Translations under genes and position numbers: made by a program
In this document: positions 44,070 through 54,171 of the stretch, in pieces
How positions within the stretch are numbered: the first letter of the stretch is position 1
Layout: every line of letters starts with the position of its first letter
Notes under the pieces: model-generated
Seen by the model: only the letters and a program-made list of their open reading frames with translations
What the model was told of the DNA's origin: nothing
Database searches by the model: none
Assembly: GCA_030533445.1 (NCBI GenBank)
Contig: CM060069.1
Coordinates: forward strand, 6,487,924-6,551,923
Length of the DNA: 64,000 nucleotides
From: Cyprinodon diabolis
Lineage: Eukaryota > Chordata > Actinopteri > Cyprinodontiformes > Cyprinodontidae
Direction: 5' to 3'

Positions 44070-44388
44070 TGTCATGAATGGTTTCATGGTCTCTTGAGAT
44101 GACTAAGATTCTTTCTGGTAACAGAGGCTCAGGTTTGCTAACCAAACTAAGGTCAACACTGCGGCGTTGAAGGAAGGTCTGGCAGCTGCTTATGTAGGGA
44201 AGGTTCCTGATGAGCAGACGAGCTCCAGGTGTGCTGGAGGGCTCCAGCCCAGGAGACCCACGGCACACTCTGCTGGAGAAAGGTGGTACATCCCCAGATC
44301 CCAACAGTAACCCCAGTCCCTAACAGAAAACAAAAAACAGAAGAGTATCCTCTGCGCCCTCTGGTGGGCAAGCCTCAGGATCCCAACA
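44070..44388 (-). repeat. 3' LTR of the Gypsy element, internally deleted
   Basis: Compared with the 802-bp 5' LTR, it keeps the outermost 15 bp (TGTCATGAATGGTTT) and about 300 bp from TCTCTTGAGATGAC to TCCCAACA. It lacks the roughly 490 bp between them, which include the polyadenylation-side sequence. Confidence 0.85.
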
Positions 44389-44589
44389 GAGCCCCCCCCT
44401 CAAGGGCGGATTCCAGACGCCCTCAGAACAGTCCATAAAAAAAAAAGGCAAACCAAAAACAACCCACCCATGGTGGGCGGAGGAGGAACCAGGCAAGGAG
44501 GGCAAAAAACAAAAACTGAATCCAGAACAAAAAACGATCCACTTACGGTGGATGAAAGCAAAAAAAATCCCAGACGATTTCTTAGGCAG

Positions 44590-44985
44590 AGTCTCAGGTG
44601 GCCGGCCATGGGACCGGCAGCAGGGCAGAGTCTCAGGTGGCCGGCCGTGGGATCGGCGGCGAGGCAGAGTCTTAGGTGGCCAGCTGAGGGGCCGAAGACA
44701 TGGCAGAGGTTCTGGGGGCCGGCCGAGGGTCCGGCAGCGGAGCAGAGTCTTAGGTGGCCGGCTGAGGGGCCGAAGACGTGGTAGAGGTTCTGGGGGCCGG
44801 CCGAGGGTCCGGTTGTGGAGCAGAGTCTTAGGTGGCCAGCTGCGGGGTCGGAGGCGAAGCTGACGCTCTGGAGGTCGACCGCGGGGTCGGAGGCGAAGCT
44901 GACGCTCTGGAGGTCGACCGCGGGGCCGGAGGCGAAGCTGACGCTCTGGAGGTCGACCGCAGGGCCAGAGGCGAAGCAGCTTCTT
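44590..44985 (-). repeat. Tandem repeats coding an Arg/Pro-rich region
   Basis: Units of about 39 bp (44850-44975, GAAGCTGACGCTCTGGAGGT in each) adjoin longer units built on GGTGGCCGGC. The minus-strand frame stays open through them and repeats GRPPERQLRLRPR-like blocks, so the region is strongly basic. Confidence 0.7.
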
Positions 44986-45043
44986 AGGAGGATGATGCCC
45001 CACTTTCAGTAGGTAGCCCCATGGGGTACCCTGTCCTCTCTTC

Positions 45044-45790
45044 AGCGGCTCTGGAACAGACTCTGAGGTGACCGCCGACTGCGGCTCTGGAACAGGCTCT
45101 GAGGTGACCGCCGACTGCAGCTCTGGAACAGGCTCTGAGGTGACCGCCGACTGCGGCTCTGGAACAGGCTCTGAGGTGGCCGCAGACTACGGCTCCTGGA
45201 CTGGAACAGAGGAGACCGCCGACTGCGGCTCCTGGACTGGAACAGAGGAGACCGCCGACTGCGGCTCCTGGACTGGAACAGAGGAGACCGCCGATTTCGG
45301 CTCTGGATCAGGAACAGAGGAGCCCGCCGATTGCGGCTCTGGATCAGGAACAGAGGAGCCCGCCGATTGCGGCTCCGGGTCAGGAACAGAGGAGCCCGCC
45401 GATTGCGGCTCAACCTCAGGAACAGGGGAGCCCGCCGATTGCAGCTCCACCTCAGGAACAGGGTAGCCCGCTGATTGCGGCTCCACCTCAGGAACAAGGG
45501 AGACCACCGACTGTGGCTCCAAATCAGGAACAGGGGAGACCACCGACTGTGGCTCCCAATCAGGAACTGAGGAGACCACCGACTGTAGCTCCACATCAGG
45601 AACTGAGGAGACCACCGACTGTGGCTCCAAATCAGAAACAGAGGAGACCACCGACTGTGGCTCCACATCAGGAACGGAGGAGACCACCGACTGTGGCTCC
45701 ACATCAGGAACGGAGGAGACTACCGACCGTGTCTCCACATCAGGAACAGAGGGGACCACCGACTGTGGCTCCCAATCCAGCATGGGGAAA
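45044..45790 (-). repeat. 36-bp tandem repeat array, about 20 units, open in frame
   Basis: The unit in the plus strand is of the form GGCTCCACATCAGGAACGGA plus 16 more bases. The 36-bp period keeps the minus-strand frame (45187-45807) open with a 12-residue repeat around EPQSVVSSVPDV. Because 36 is divisible by three, other frames are open too, so the long plus-strand ORFs here are shadows. Confidence 0.85.
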
Positions 45791-45929
45791 ACCGCCCATG
45801 GCAGCATAGGTTCAGTCTCTGAAATGGCTTGTGATGCTCGTAGAGGGCTCCTTGCGGTCAGTGGAGCCTGTAGAGAGGTCCTAGGAGGGGTAAAACCACA
45901 TCCTTAGAATTCTGACATCTCTTTAAAGT

Positions 45930-46350
45930 TCTGCTCAGGGGTCTCTGGACGGCACTAAGCTAACTCAGGGGTCTCTAGACGGCACAGAGCTAACTCAGGG
46001 GTCTCTAGACGGCACAGAGCTAATTCAGGGGTCTTTAGACGGCTAAGAATCGGCTCGGGAGTCTCTAGACTGCTTGGAGCAGGTTCAGGGGTCTCTAAAC
46101 GGCTCGGAGTTGACTCAGGGATTTCAAAATGGCACGGAGCTGATCTGGGGTTTCAAAATGGCACGGAGCTGACTCTGGGGTTTCAAAATGGCATGGAGCT
46201 GACTCAGGGGTTTCAAAATGGCACAGAACTGACTCAAGACGGCTCACGGCTGACTCAGGGGTCTTTAGACAGCTCAGAACCGGCTCAGGGATCTCTAGAC
46301 GGCTTAGAGCTGGTTCAGGGGTCTCTAGACGGCTCAGAGCTGGCTTACGG
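45930..46350 (-). repeat. 30-bp tandem repeat array in the C-terminal part of Gypsy gag
   Basis: About 14 units of 30 bp (CTCAGGGGTCTCTAGACGGC plus 10) encode, on the minus strand, a 10-residue repeat around ETPEPALSRL. The array is continuous with the gag frame ending at 46095. Confidence 0.75.
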
Positions 46351-47363
46351 CGCCGCCGTCTCTTACGTCGGGGTTCATTAGGAGCTGGGCTAACAGGTTC
46401 AGAGACTGACTGTGGAAAAAGGTTAACTGGTGTGCAAAAGGGCTCAGGTGCTGGTTTTGCTAAGCTGCTAACAGGCTTAGGAGTAGGCCTAACTGGTTCG
46501 TGAAAAGGTGACAAGAAGGGGAACAGATCATCTCTATCCCCGTAATAGAAGTTCCAGAGATCTGACTCCTGGATTACGGGGGCTCTGACTGCTTGGGTTG
46601 TGAGTTGTGGTTTGATTTTAATCCTTTTAACGGATGGTGCTAACTGGCGGTCATGTAGGTGATGGCTGAACTGGACTAAACTGTGCGGAAGTGGACTGAA
46701 CGGGGCTGTACAGAGTTGTACTGGGCTGGACGGCGCTGGACTGGACAGGACTGGACAGATCTGAACTGGACCGGGCTGAGCTGGTTTTCTAGACCTGGGC
46801 TTGACTCTTGCTTGTAGTCTGTAATCCAAATAGGTTGCTATGCAAATAAGCTCTTCCAGGGTTGTAGGTTCATCTATTGTTGCTAGTTCTTTTCTAATCT
46901 CTTTATTTAATGCGTTCAGGTAGATGTTTCTTAGCATAGCGTCACTTCAGCCGGAAGCAGAGGCTCTGACCCGGAAGTCTTCAGAATATTCTTCGACGGA
47001 TCTATTTCCTTGCTTAATGTTTGACAACCCATGAGACTCGACAGATTTACTAGAAAAAACTAGAGTGAATTCGTTAAAAAATTCTTCGAATGTACAGGTG
47101 ATAGTTGATTCAGAAGGAAAACGGTTCTTTTTCCATTTACAGGCTCTACCGGATAAAAGTGAGAGAACAAAAACTATTTTTCTCTCGTCGTCGGGAAAAA
47201 TGGACGGATTGAGCTCGAAAAACAATTTACACTGCCAAAGAAAACTTCTGCATTCACTAGATTCGCCAGAAAATAGTGAAGGACGGAAATCAGGAAATGA
47301 CGGAACTGGTTCTGACCTTGGAGGCGGGTTTGGCTCCGGAACCGGAAGTTGAGCTGGCGCCAT
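46095..47363 (-). pseudogene. Ty3/Gypsy gag (capsid) with one in-frame stop
   Basis: The ATG at 47363 opens a 138-codon frame, and a TGA at 46947-46949 separates it from 280 further codons in the same frame. The first part is the retrotransposon capsid fold found in Ty3/Gypsy Gag and in domesticated PEG10/RTL genes: a Pro-rich leader, then FSGESSECRSFLWQC and KIVFVLSLLSGRA. After the stop come YLNALNKEIRKEL, a Pro-rich linker and the 10-residue repeats. No C-x2-C-x4-H-x4-C zinc knuckle was seen. The single stop makes full Gag unlikely from this copy. Confidence 0.8.
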
Positions 47364-47536
47364 CTTGTGATTCCCACGAAGCCTGTGGGATCTTGAAACA
47401 TGTTTTTTTTTTTCTTTAAATCAAAACTGGGATTTTAACTCACGGAGGGTTTGTGTCTGTCCTTGGTTCTGGTAGCTTGTTCTTCAAGCTTCCTCCGGAG
47501 GTGATCTGCTGGGTCTTGTTAATGGCCGCAGTGTTC

Positions 47537-48338
47537 TGTCATGAATGGTTTAAGGTTAAACCCACATGCAGAACACAAACGGAGGCTGAGTAAAAGTTTA
47601 ACAGAGTTTATTGAAATAAGTTTTGACACAAAGACATGAACTGGATCAGGTACTGGTCCGGATTGGGTTCACTGATGTCTTCAGAGATGGACAGTTTGAT
47701 TAGCCAGGCAGTCAGATGATTAATTGAGTCTTAAGATAATTCAGAATCTACCTTGAAGGAGTCCAGGCTTTACTTGTGAGAGAGAGAACCGTTGGGCTCT
47801 CTCCAGAGACTGTTGGTTCAGCAGAGTGCACAAGCAGCAGCAGCGTCTAGCTTCTGACTTTGAATGGCAGACCTTGATCAGAGTTTCCAGCTCTTTTCTG
47901 AGAGCAGCAGGAGAAATCCAGACAGGAATCTACAGGTTTGGCTCACCAGGGCTGGTAGGCAGGTTAAGCTCACCCAGAGCTTTAGACTTGAGACAGGTTT
48001 CCTGTGAGCAAAGACAGAGGCAGATTAGAATCAGTTTTCTCTCTTGAGATGACTAAGATTCTTTCTGGTAACAGAGGCTCAGGTTTGCTAACCAAACTAA
48101 GGTCAACACTGCGGCATTGAAGGAAGGTCTGGCAGCTGCTTATGTAGGGAAGGTTCCTGATGAGCAGACGAGCTCCAGGTGTGCTGGAGGGCTCCAGCCC
48201 AGGAGACCCACGGCGCACTCTGCTGGAGAAAGGTGGTACATCCCTAGATCCCAACAGTAACCCCAGTCCCTAACAGAAAACAAAAAACAGAAGAGGATCC
48301 TCGGCGCCCTCTGGTGGGCAAGCCTCAGGATCCCAACA
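47537..48338 (-). repeat. 5' LTR of the Gypsy element, full length
   Basis: 802 bp, TGTCATGAATGG to GGATCCCAACA on the plus strand. A GAGTTTATTGAAATAAG block near 47610 corresponds to the polyadenylation region in minus orientation. Family members elsewhere are the solo LTR at 25290-26004 and the deleted 3' LTR at 44070. Confidence 0.85.
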
Positions 48339-48589
48339 GTAATGCGTCTGCAGGGTCTCCAAAACTATAATTTCGGAACCAAAATTTTAAAATTAATCAC
48401 CCACAAGAAAATTATTTTAGTCATGCAAGCTACCTACAGGGAATAAAAAAATTAGAGGGATTAAATAAGTGGATTGTGCAAGCTAAAACATAGAAACAGC
48501 TATGAAGTGTAGTTTGGACCATAATTGGGCTCAAGTGAGGGGCTGGTGGTCACAGGGTAAAAACAATTGGTCACTGATGAAGAGGGATT

Positions 48590-49735
48590 CACGGTGGAAG
48601 CTGAATTTGTGTTAAGCCAAGACTGTCCAGTTGATCTATTAGGCCGAGGGTTGTTAAATTGCAATTAGTCTTGGTTCCTACAGACAAATGCATGTCAGTG
48701 AGGAGCTGTACAGATGTTATGCTGTAAGGGGAAGTTACAGTAGAGTTCAGATGCAGCTGACACACATGTGATACATTCAGGCTCATTCCCAAAAACATGA
48801 ATAGTTCTAGCAATTAATGGACAGGCAGTTAGACTTATATGCGATAAAGGAGCCTGTAAAATTTGCATTAAAAATAAAGTAGGACTAAAACCATTTAAAA
48901 GGCTTATTTTTGTTAAATCAGCAAATAATTAAACACCCTAGGAATGTATGTCAACCTTCAGACAGGAAAAAGGTTGCATGTTTTTGTAGTAATACTCACC
49001 CCATTAATCTGTTAGGATGGGAATTGATGGGAAAATTAAGCAATTTTTCTCAAACAGGGGGGGCATGAAGGCTGAATGTGGAGAACACATAAATAGTGTT
49101 TCAAAAGAATCTTCTTGTGTTTATATGCACTATGCTAGAAGCACATTGTCAGATCCACAGGATGAAACTCTGTTAAGTTGAGCAGTAGAACACTATGAAT
49201 TTGTGCTTTGCCCCAGATGAAAAGTTTGCAAAACAGTTTCTGAAACAAGACATTACTATAATGGCTATACAAATTATGTACACAGATGGGGGTTCTTAAT
49301 GGCAGTTACTATTATGCTTTCTACATAGATGTAAGGAATGTACCGCTTATTATGGGTAAATCATTTGTCATTGGTTAAGACCAGTGAAGAGCAGTGGAGA
49401 GACACTGGCCTGCGTTTAGAAGCTACAGAAGGCGCATCTGATTTCTATCTATGTCTGCAAGACACAAACCAGGCTGGCTTTATAGCCATAACACAGAACT
49501 ATGGAAACAGCCTTATAAAATTCTGTTCAATACAGAAGCTTGGGTCCAAGATTTAGCATTTGTTAAAATAACTCAGCATTCTTTGCTATCACAATTTGAT
49601 GAAAATGATTTCAAAGATATCCCAAATGCTTTGTGGTCTACAAGAAGAATTGATGTAGGACTGTTGACAACTATAGATTTAGTTGAAATAGATCCTAATA
49701 CAAACAATATCTGTTAAAATGTGAAGCAAAGGAAA
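48590..49735 (+). pseudogene. Retroviral protease and RT N-terminal remnants
   Basis: A frame near 48620 reads CPVDLLGRGLL, the conserved C-terminal block of retroviral protease, and a related block INLLGWELM occurs near 49000. At 49640-49715 the frame carries PNALWSTRRIDVGLL, the block at the start of retroviral RT. Stops and frame changes intervene, and the RT catalytic motif is not found. Two protease-like blocks about 380 bp apart suggest rearrangement or two fused copies. Confidence 0.55.
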
Positions 49736-50439
49736 GTATAAACTAGTTATAAAATTTTTAACGGGTACAGAAATAAGTTTGTTGTTTGGGCCATGTTATT
49801 TCAGAAGAAGGTAAAAAGCTACAAGAATGTCTTTTTAGAATTGTGCAATTACTGTTGGGCTTAGAGTCCACATTATAAAAAAATAGAAACTCAGTTTTTC
49901 TTAAGTTTTGTAGTTTTTTATGACACACTAATAGCTATGTCAGAGAAGCAGACAGCAATTCACAAAGCTGAATGTAGAACTTTTCTCAGCAACTGTCTTA
50001 GCTTTGTAGACTTATCAAAAACCATGCATCCAAATAGTTGGTGGATAAGCAAGTTATATGAGCTCTGTGTTGTTACATTCTCATGGTGATACGCTGTAGT
50101 GTCTTACTTTTAAGGGTTAAAGGGGATTTGTGTAAACAACAGTTCCCCCATATTCTTATTCTTTATTATATTGTGTAGTTAGGTGTATGTATATAAATAG
50201 AAAACTGTAACCGAAGCGTGTAACAAAAGTATATTCTCTCTGGAATTTTTAAAGTATTTCTGATTCTGATTAAAACCAGCAGCTATTTTGATCCATGAAT
50301 TATCATGTATCAAACAGGGGGGAGTTATGATGAATATAGTTTACTAACACACAAACAGGTGTGTAACTACTACTACTTTAAAAATTTTTGCAGAGCATGT
50401 CTCACATGTTGTAAATACAATTCACAAGGAAATCAGATA

Positions 50440-50702
50440 ACTAAGTGAGGACAGGTGCCAAGGGGTACAGCTCCATTTGAAGTAATTAGTATGGACTACA
50501 TTGAGCTGACCCCAAGTGGACAGTAAAAGTACTGCCTAGTCTTAGTGGACAATTTTTCTAAATGGGTAGAAATTGTTTCCACAAAACATGCCAATGCACT
50601 GATAGTAGTAAAAGCGTTGTGTAAACATATCATACCTGAGCATGGTATCCCAAAAATCCTACAAAGTGATAATGGAACACATTTTGTAAATAAAGAGGTA
50701 TC
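50440..50702 (+). pseudogene. Retroviral integrase core fragment
   Basis: One frame with a stop near the start reads SMDYIELTPSG, then LVDNFSKWVEI and LQSDNGTHFVNKEV. These hold the first two acidic residues of the DDE integrase core in their usual contexts. The final Glu region and the N-terminal zinc domain are missing. Confidence 0.75.
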
Positions 50703-50736
50703 TTGACCATCACACTTCCGGTGCAAGTCCAGCACC

Positions 50737-50968
50737 ATGGACAAGTTGGTTCACCATGGGATCATGGTGGCAGGTGCTGATGAAAATAGCTTTACCATTT
50801 GTAGGATTGTTTTTCATATTTTTTCTTTTTATTTGTTGCTTAACACCATGCCTCCAGTCAATGATTCAGAGAATGATAGAATCCACTCTAATCCAGTATT
50901 CAGCTGTAACTTATGTTCAACTCCGCCAAGATGCTGATGCCGATACTGCTATGGTGGGAACTGTGTAA
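50737..50968 (+). pseudogene. Retroviral Env transmembrane-subunit C-terminus
   Basis: A short open frame has a strongly hydrophobic run (membrane anchor) ending in Cys-Cys, followed by a tail of about 35 residues. Position between the integrase remnant and the polypurine tract supports Env. The surface subunit, fusion region and immunosuppressive-type segment are absent, so no functional envelope is possible. Confidence 0.55.
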
Positions 50969-51200
50969 TCTGTTACAGGGATAATGATCGCTTCCTCGGG
51001 AAGGGTCGGGTAGGAATTTCCCTCTATTGGAGAGGTTTTGCCTACTCAAGGGACAGATTTTTGAAGTTTTTACATTCTTGATAAATCTTGCATTTTTGCT
51101 TAAGTTTCACATTTTAATTCTTTTCATATTTTTGTTTTTTGCATATTGATCTTTGATTACTGAATTCCCTATCTGCAATGCATTTAATGTTTCTATGCAC

Positions 51201-51213
51201 AAGAGGAGGGAAA
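51201..51213 (+). other. Polypurine tract of the endogenous retrovirus
   Basis: AAGAGGAGGGAAA lies immediately before the TG of the 3' LTR (51214). This is the plus-strand priming site and fixes the orientation. Confidence 0.75.
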
Positions 51214-51430
51214 TGTCAGGTTTAATCAATGATATTATAAAATTGTGTGCTTATGAAACATTTTTGCAGTCAGGAGACCATCCTGCCTGCTGCACTGTGT
51301 CTTGTGATGCAGTCAGGAGACCATCTTGCCTTGTCATTTTCATGGAGCATCTTGTCTTTATGAACTGATCAATTGTTGTGTCAGAACAAATACTGTTTTG
51401 TAATCATGTGCTATGTTCTGTTAATAAAAG
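51214..51430 (+). repeat. 3' LTR of the endogenous retrovirus, truncated after AATAAA
   Basis: TGTCAGGTTTAATC to TTAATAAAAG is colinear with the first 218 bp of the 5' LTR. Similarity stops immediately after AATAAAAG, and about 145 bp (rest of R plus U5) are missing. Confidence 0.8.
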
Positions 51431-51837
51431 TAATTTTAACATATAATTTCGCCTAATACCAGGAAACATGTTTCAACATGAAAAAGTCTGATATCTGGGT
51501 GGTGACTGCTTGAGGGGAAGTTTTTCATTTGTTACACAAACAGTGGGTCAATGGACCACTAATCATGTAAAAATAGTAATAAGGCCTGAATGCCTCAAAT
51601 TGTAGCTCCTATAATGGATAAAAGTTCAACAGTAAGATCTCTATGCAGGTTGGAAAAGAAGCTCTGGACTGCTCTGGCTGCTTCAGCCTTATGGACATCA
51701 TAACCTTGGGGACACGCCCATAAATAAAACTGGTTAAATTGGGATCTCTAGAAAAAAAGTATGAAAAACTAAAGTTACAAAAATGCATTAAAAATGGCTG
51801 AAGTCCGCTGTCATAAAACCATGAACATATCAAGGCG

Positions 51838-52406
51838 TTTATATTATACGACGGAGTATCAGGGCCAGGCTAGAGATTTTTTATTTTGAGAATAAAATCG
51901 TAACATTACAGGAATAAAGCTGTAATATTACGAGAGTAAAGTCATAATATTACGACAATGATGTAATCATACAACAACCTGTTTCAGAAAGAAAGCTTCG
52001 AGCTCTGACCAGCAAAGGACGGCCGACCAGCTCTACCAATCAGCAACTACTTTGACCTACTGCCCTATTTGATGCTGGTGCTAATAGATTTCCTTATTTG
52101 TTAAACCAGAGCCAAAGTATAACTTCACATGATGCTCCACATTCCTCATTTTAGGGATGAAAGTGCTTCTTGTAAGAGTTGTCATAAAATACAACTTGTT
52201 TCTCCTAATTTTATGACTATTCTCGTTGTGACTTTTTTTTTCGTAATATTACGACTTTATTTTCATAATTTTATGACTTTATTCTCGATTCTTGTAATTT
52301 TATGACTATTCTCGTTGTGACTTTACTCTCGTAATTTTACAACTTTATTCTCGTAATAGAAGAAAAAAAATCTCTAGCCTGGCCCTAATACTCGTAATAT
52401 TAGGAT
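51838..52406. mobile_element. MITE with long inverted ends and ATTACGA/TCGTAAT repeats
   Basis: Left AGGGCCAGGCTAGAGATTTT and right AAAATCTCTAGCCTGGCCCT are exact inverted repeats. Inside each arm are repeats of roughly 20-22 bp built from GTAATATTACGA and GAGAATAAAGTC. The outermost ATATTA/TAATAT limits are approximate and no target duplication was settled. Non-coding. Confidence 0.75.
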
Positions 52407-52419
52407 GTGGTAAACAGAG

Positions 52420-52710
52420 TATAAATCCCACTTGAACCCCAGTCGGATCCTCAGATGGCCGCTCACTCTGAGCCTGGTTCTGCTGGAGGTTTCTTCCTGT
52501 TAAAAGGGAGTTTTTCCTCTCCACTGTCGCTACAAGCATGCTTAGTGTGAGGGATTGAAGTAAATGAGTCAATGCAATCAACTGGTTTTCCTTAGATAGA
52601 AACTTCAAATTAATTTGACTGGATGATCTGGTGAACTGTAAAGTGCCCTGAGGTGACATGTGTTGTGAATTGGCACTATAGAAATAAACTGAATTTAATT
52701 GAATTGAATA
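52420..52710 (-). repeat. Dispersed repeat R1 copy, minus orientation
   Basis: On the minus strand the usual order is seen: AATTCAGTTTATTTCTATAG, GGCACTTTACAG, GCATGCTTGTAGCGACAGTG, GGAAGAAACCTCCAGCAG. It directly follows the MITE at 51838-52406. Confidence 0.75.
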
Positions 52711-52799
52711 CATGAAAAAATTATGTGTTTTTGTTGAAGTGAATGCAGTGGACTGTGCCAGTACGTCCTGTCACGCAAACGACGATGGGCAACCATTTA

Positions 52800-53330
52800 G
52801 TTTTGGGAGGTCAGGAGGTCGCTGTCAGTACGGGATCCATCTCAGAAGCACGATCCTTCCCGCGCATGCGCAAACAGAATAATAAAATCCGGATCGCCAA
52901 AAAACGATGTAATAACTGCATTGAAAATACTTATTTATATACTGAAAACATTAAAGAATGCTAAACTACATTTTATAGAAAACATTGAAGACTTTTTTGG
53001 AAGAAATGGATGCGTTTTAAATGCTCTCCATTGTATTGTGTGAGGTCATTATCGGACATGTTCAGAGTAATCACAGTAACGTTCAAAAGAATATTTAAGT
53101 GTATTGCTTTTTTTCTTTTTTTTTATATGCAACATTTACACAAATACAAAAATCTTGAAAAGGAGCCCCCTGCCGGAAAAAGACAAATGAAAAAAAAGGA
53201 AGAAAAACAAAGTATTGCCTACCCAGAAGTTATTCAGTTCGCGCATGCGAAGGACGGATTTTGCTTCCGGGATGGATCGGTTACTGTCAGTCCCTATGCT
53301 AACTGCATTAGCACCAGGAAACATACTGCT
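52800..53330. mobile_element. Element with diverged inverted arms
   Basis: The segment around 52830-52885 (GGGATCCATCTCAGAAGCAC, CGCGCATGCGCAAACAG) is matched in inverted orientation around 53235-53295 (reverse: CGATCCATCCCGGAAGC, TCGCATGCGCGAACTG). By eye the arms agree at roughly three of four positions. The interior is AT-rich and non-coding. Confidence 0.5.
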
Positions 53331-53718
53331 TCCTGGTTCTTGTCCTTGATAATGACCAGGGCTGTGTTCAAACGTCCACCATAACCCCATAGATCCCTCA
53401 ATCGGTATATAGAGCAGGGACTACATAGTGGACTTTATAGTGAACTCAGTTACCTGACCTATGGACAGATGATCACTACTTATTGCTCCCCGTTGGTCAC
53501 GTGACTCCGCCTACCTGCACGATATTATTTGTCGCCACTGTCATTTGATTCTGAAAACAAATCCCATGATGCTTTGCAGGATATATCTGGTCGTCTAGTG
53601 ACCACGGATGATTACTATTTTTCAAGGTACATTGTGGGAAATTTCGAGTACTTTTTCATCCACTAGACAATCAGACACTCATCTGAAATGGTGTATAGTA
53701 ACTAGGGCGGACTGTCGC

Positions 53719-54007
53719 GCTGGAAAAAATCTAAATCTAGATAAGTAATATTTTCTTAAAACAGGTGCATTTGTTCTTGGATTGAGGAGGTAAAAGAGAC
53801 ATCGTGCAAATGGAAAAAGACAATTTACATTTAAAATTAGAAAACACAATTGCATTGTCTTATTTCAAATGCATATTATCCAATTATCTTATTTTAAGAG
53901 TAAAAATACTCATTCCAACGTCAAACTATCTCATTTACCTACTCAAATTAATGGTAAATACACTTAGTTTAATAAATTTCTCCTTATTCTAGATCGTTTT
54001 TCCAGTG
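53719..54007. repeat. Palindromic AT-rich MITE-like repeat, copy 6
   Basis: It starts GCTGGAAAAAATC and ends CGTTTTTCCAGTG. Internal order is as in the copy at 7438 (GCAAATGGAAA, then ATTCCAACGTCAAAC). The open frame at 53804-53992 is part of the repeat. Confidence 0.7.
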
Positions 54008-54171
54008 TCCTTACCAATATGAGGTTTTCGGAATGGGGTTAAATAATGTGAATAATTTCTTCTCAGAGCAAAGTATGGCAGTTAATGAAATCAATAATAC
54101 AATGCTTACTGACACAGTTCTATTAAAAAATGTACTTCACTTCAAATATGGCAAAGGGTTCAGCAATAACC

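Larger units (their letters stand above)
44070..48338 (-). mobile_element. Gag-only Ty3/Gypsy element with tandem-repeat region
   Basis: LTRs flank gag (46095-47363) and a long repeat-rich open region. No protease, RT, RNase H or integrase is present, so it must be mobilised in trans. The flanks CTAAT (44065-44069) and GTAAT (48339-48343) are consistent with a 5-bp target duplication with one mismatch. A G-rich polypurine tract (minus strand, 44390-44399) next to the 3' LTR fixes the orientation. The shared ~300 bp of the two LTRs differs at only about five positions by eye, so the insertion is fairly recent and younger than the retrovirus that it interrupts. Confidence 0.85.
42350..51430 (+). 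mobile_element. Endogenous retrovirus, defective, with a nested Gypsy insertion
   Basis: LTR pair 42350-42711 and 51214-51430; primer-binding site at 42716-42733; polypurine tract just before 51214. Protease/RT-boundary, integrase and Env transmembrane remnants lie in the expected order between 48590 and 50968. The gag region (42734-44069) is unrecognisable. Most of RT and all of the Env surface part are missing, and stops interrupt what remains. The Gypsy element at 44070-48338 sits inside. The order and motifs fit a simple gamma/epsilon-type retrovirus. It is non-functional. Confidence 0.8.

Noticed and set aside
45044..45809. Long plus-strand ORFs through the 36-bp array (for example 45068-45466, 45513-45809) as genes
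   Set aside because: The period is a multiple of three, so several frames stay open. The gag-bearing strand and polypurine tract place coding on the minus strand.
44590..46350. CRISPR array
   Set aside because: The periodic arrays are direct tandem repeats without unique spacers, in a eukaryotic retroelement.
46193..46381. Plus-strand ORF with SLDGSELAQG-type repeats
   Set aside because: Shadow of the 30-bp repeats in the minus-strand gag extension.
50496..50744. Minus-strand 82-codon ORF at 50496-50744
   Set aside because: It lies opposite the integrase remnant and has no independent similarity.
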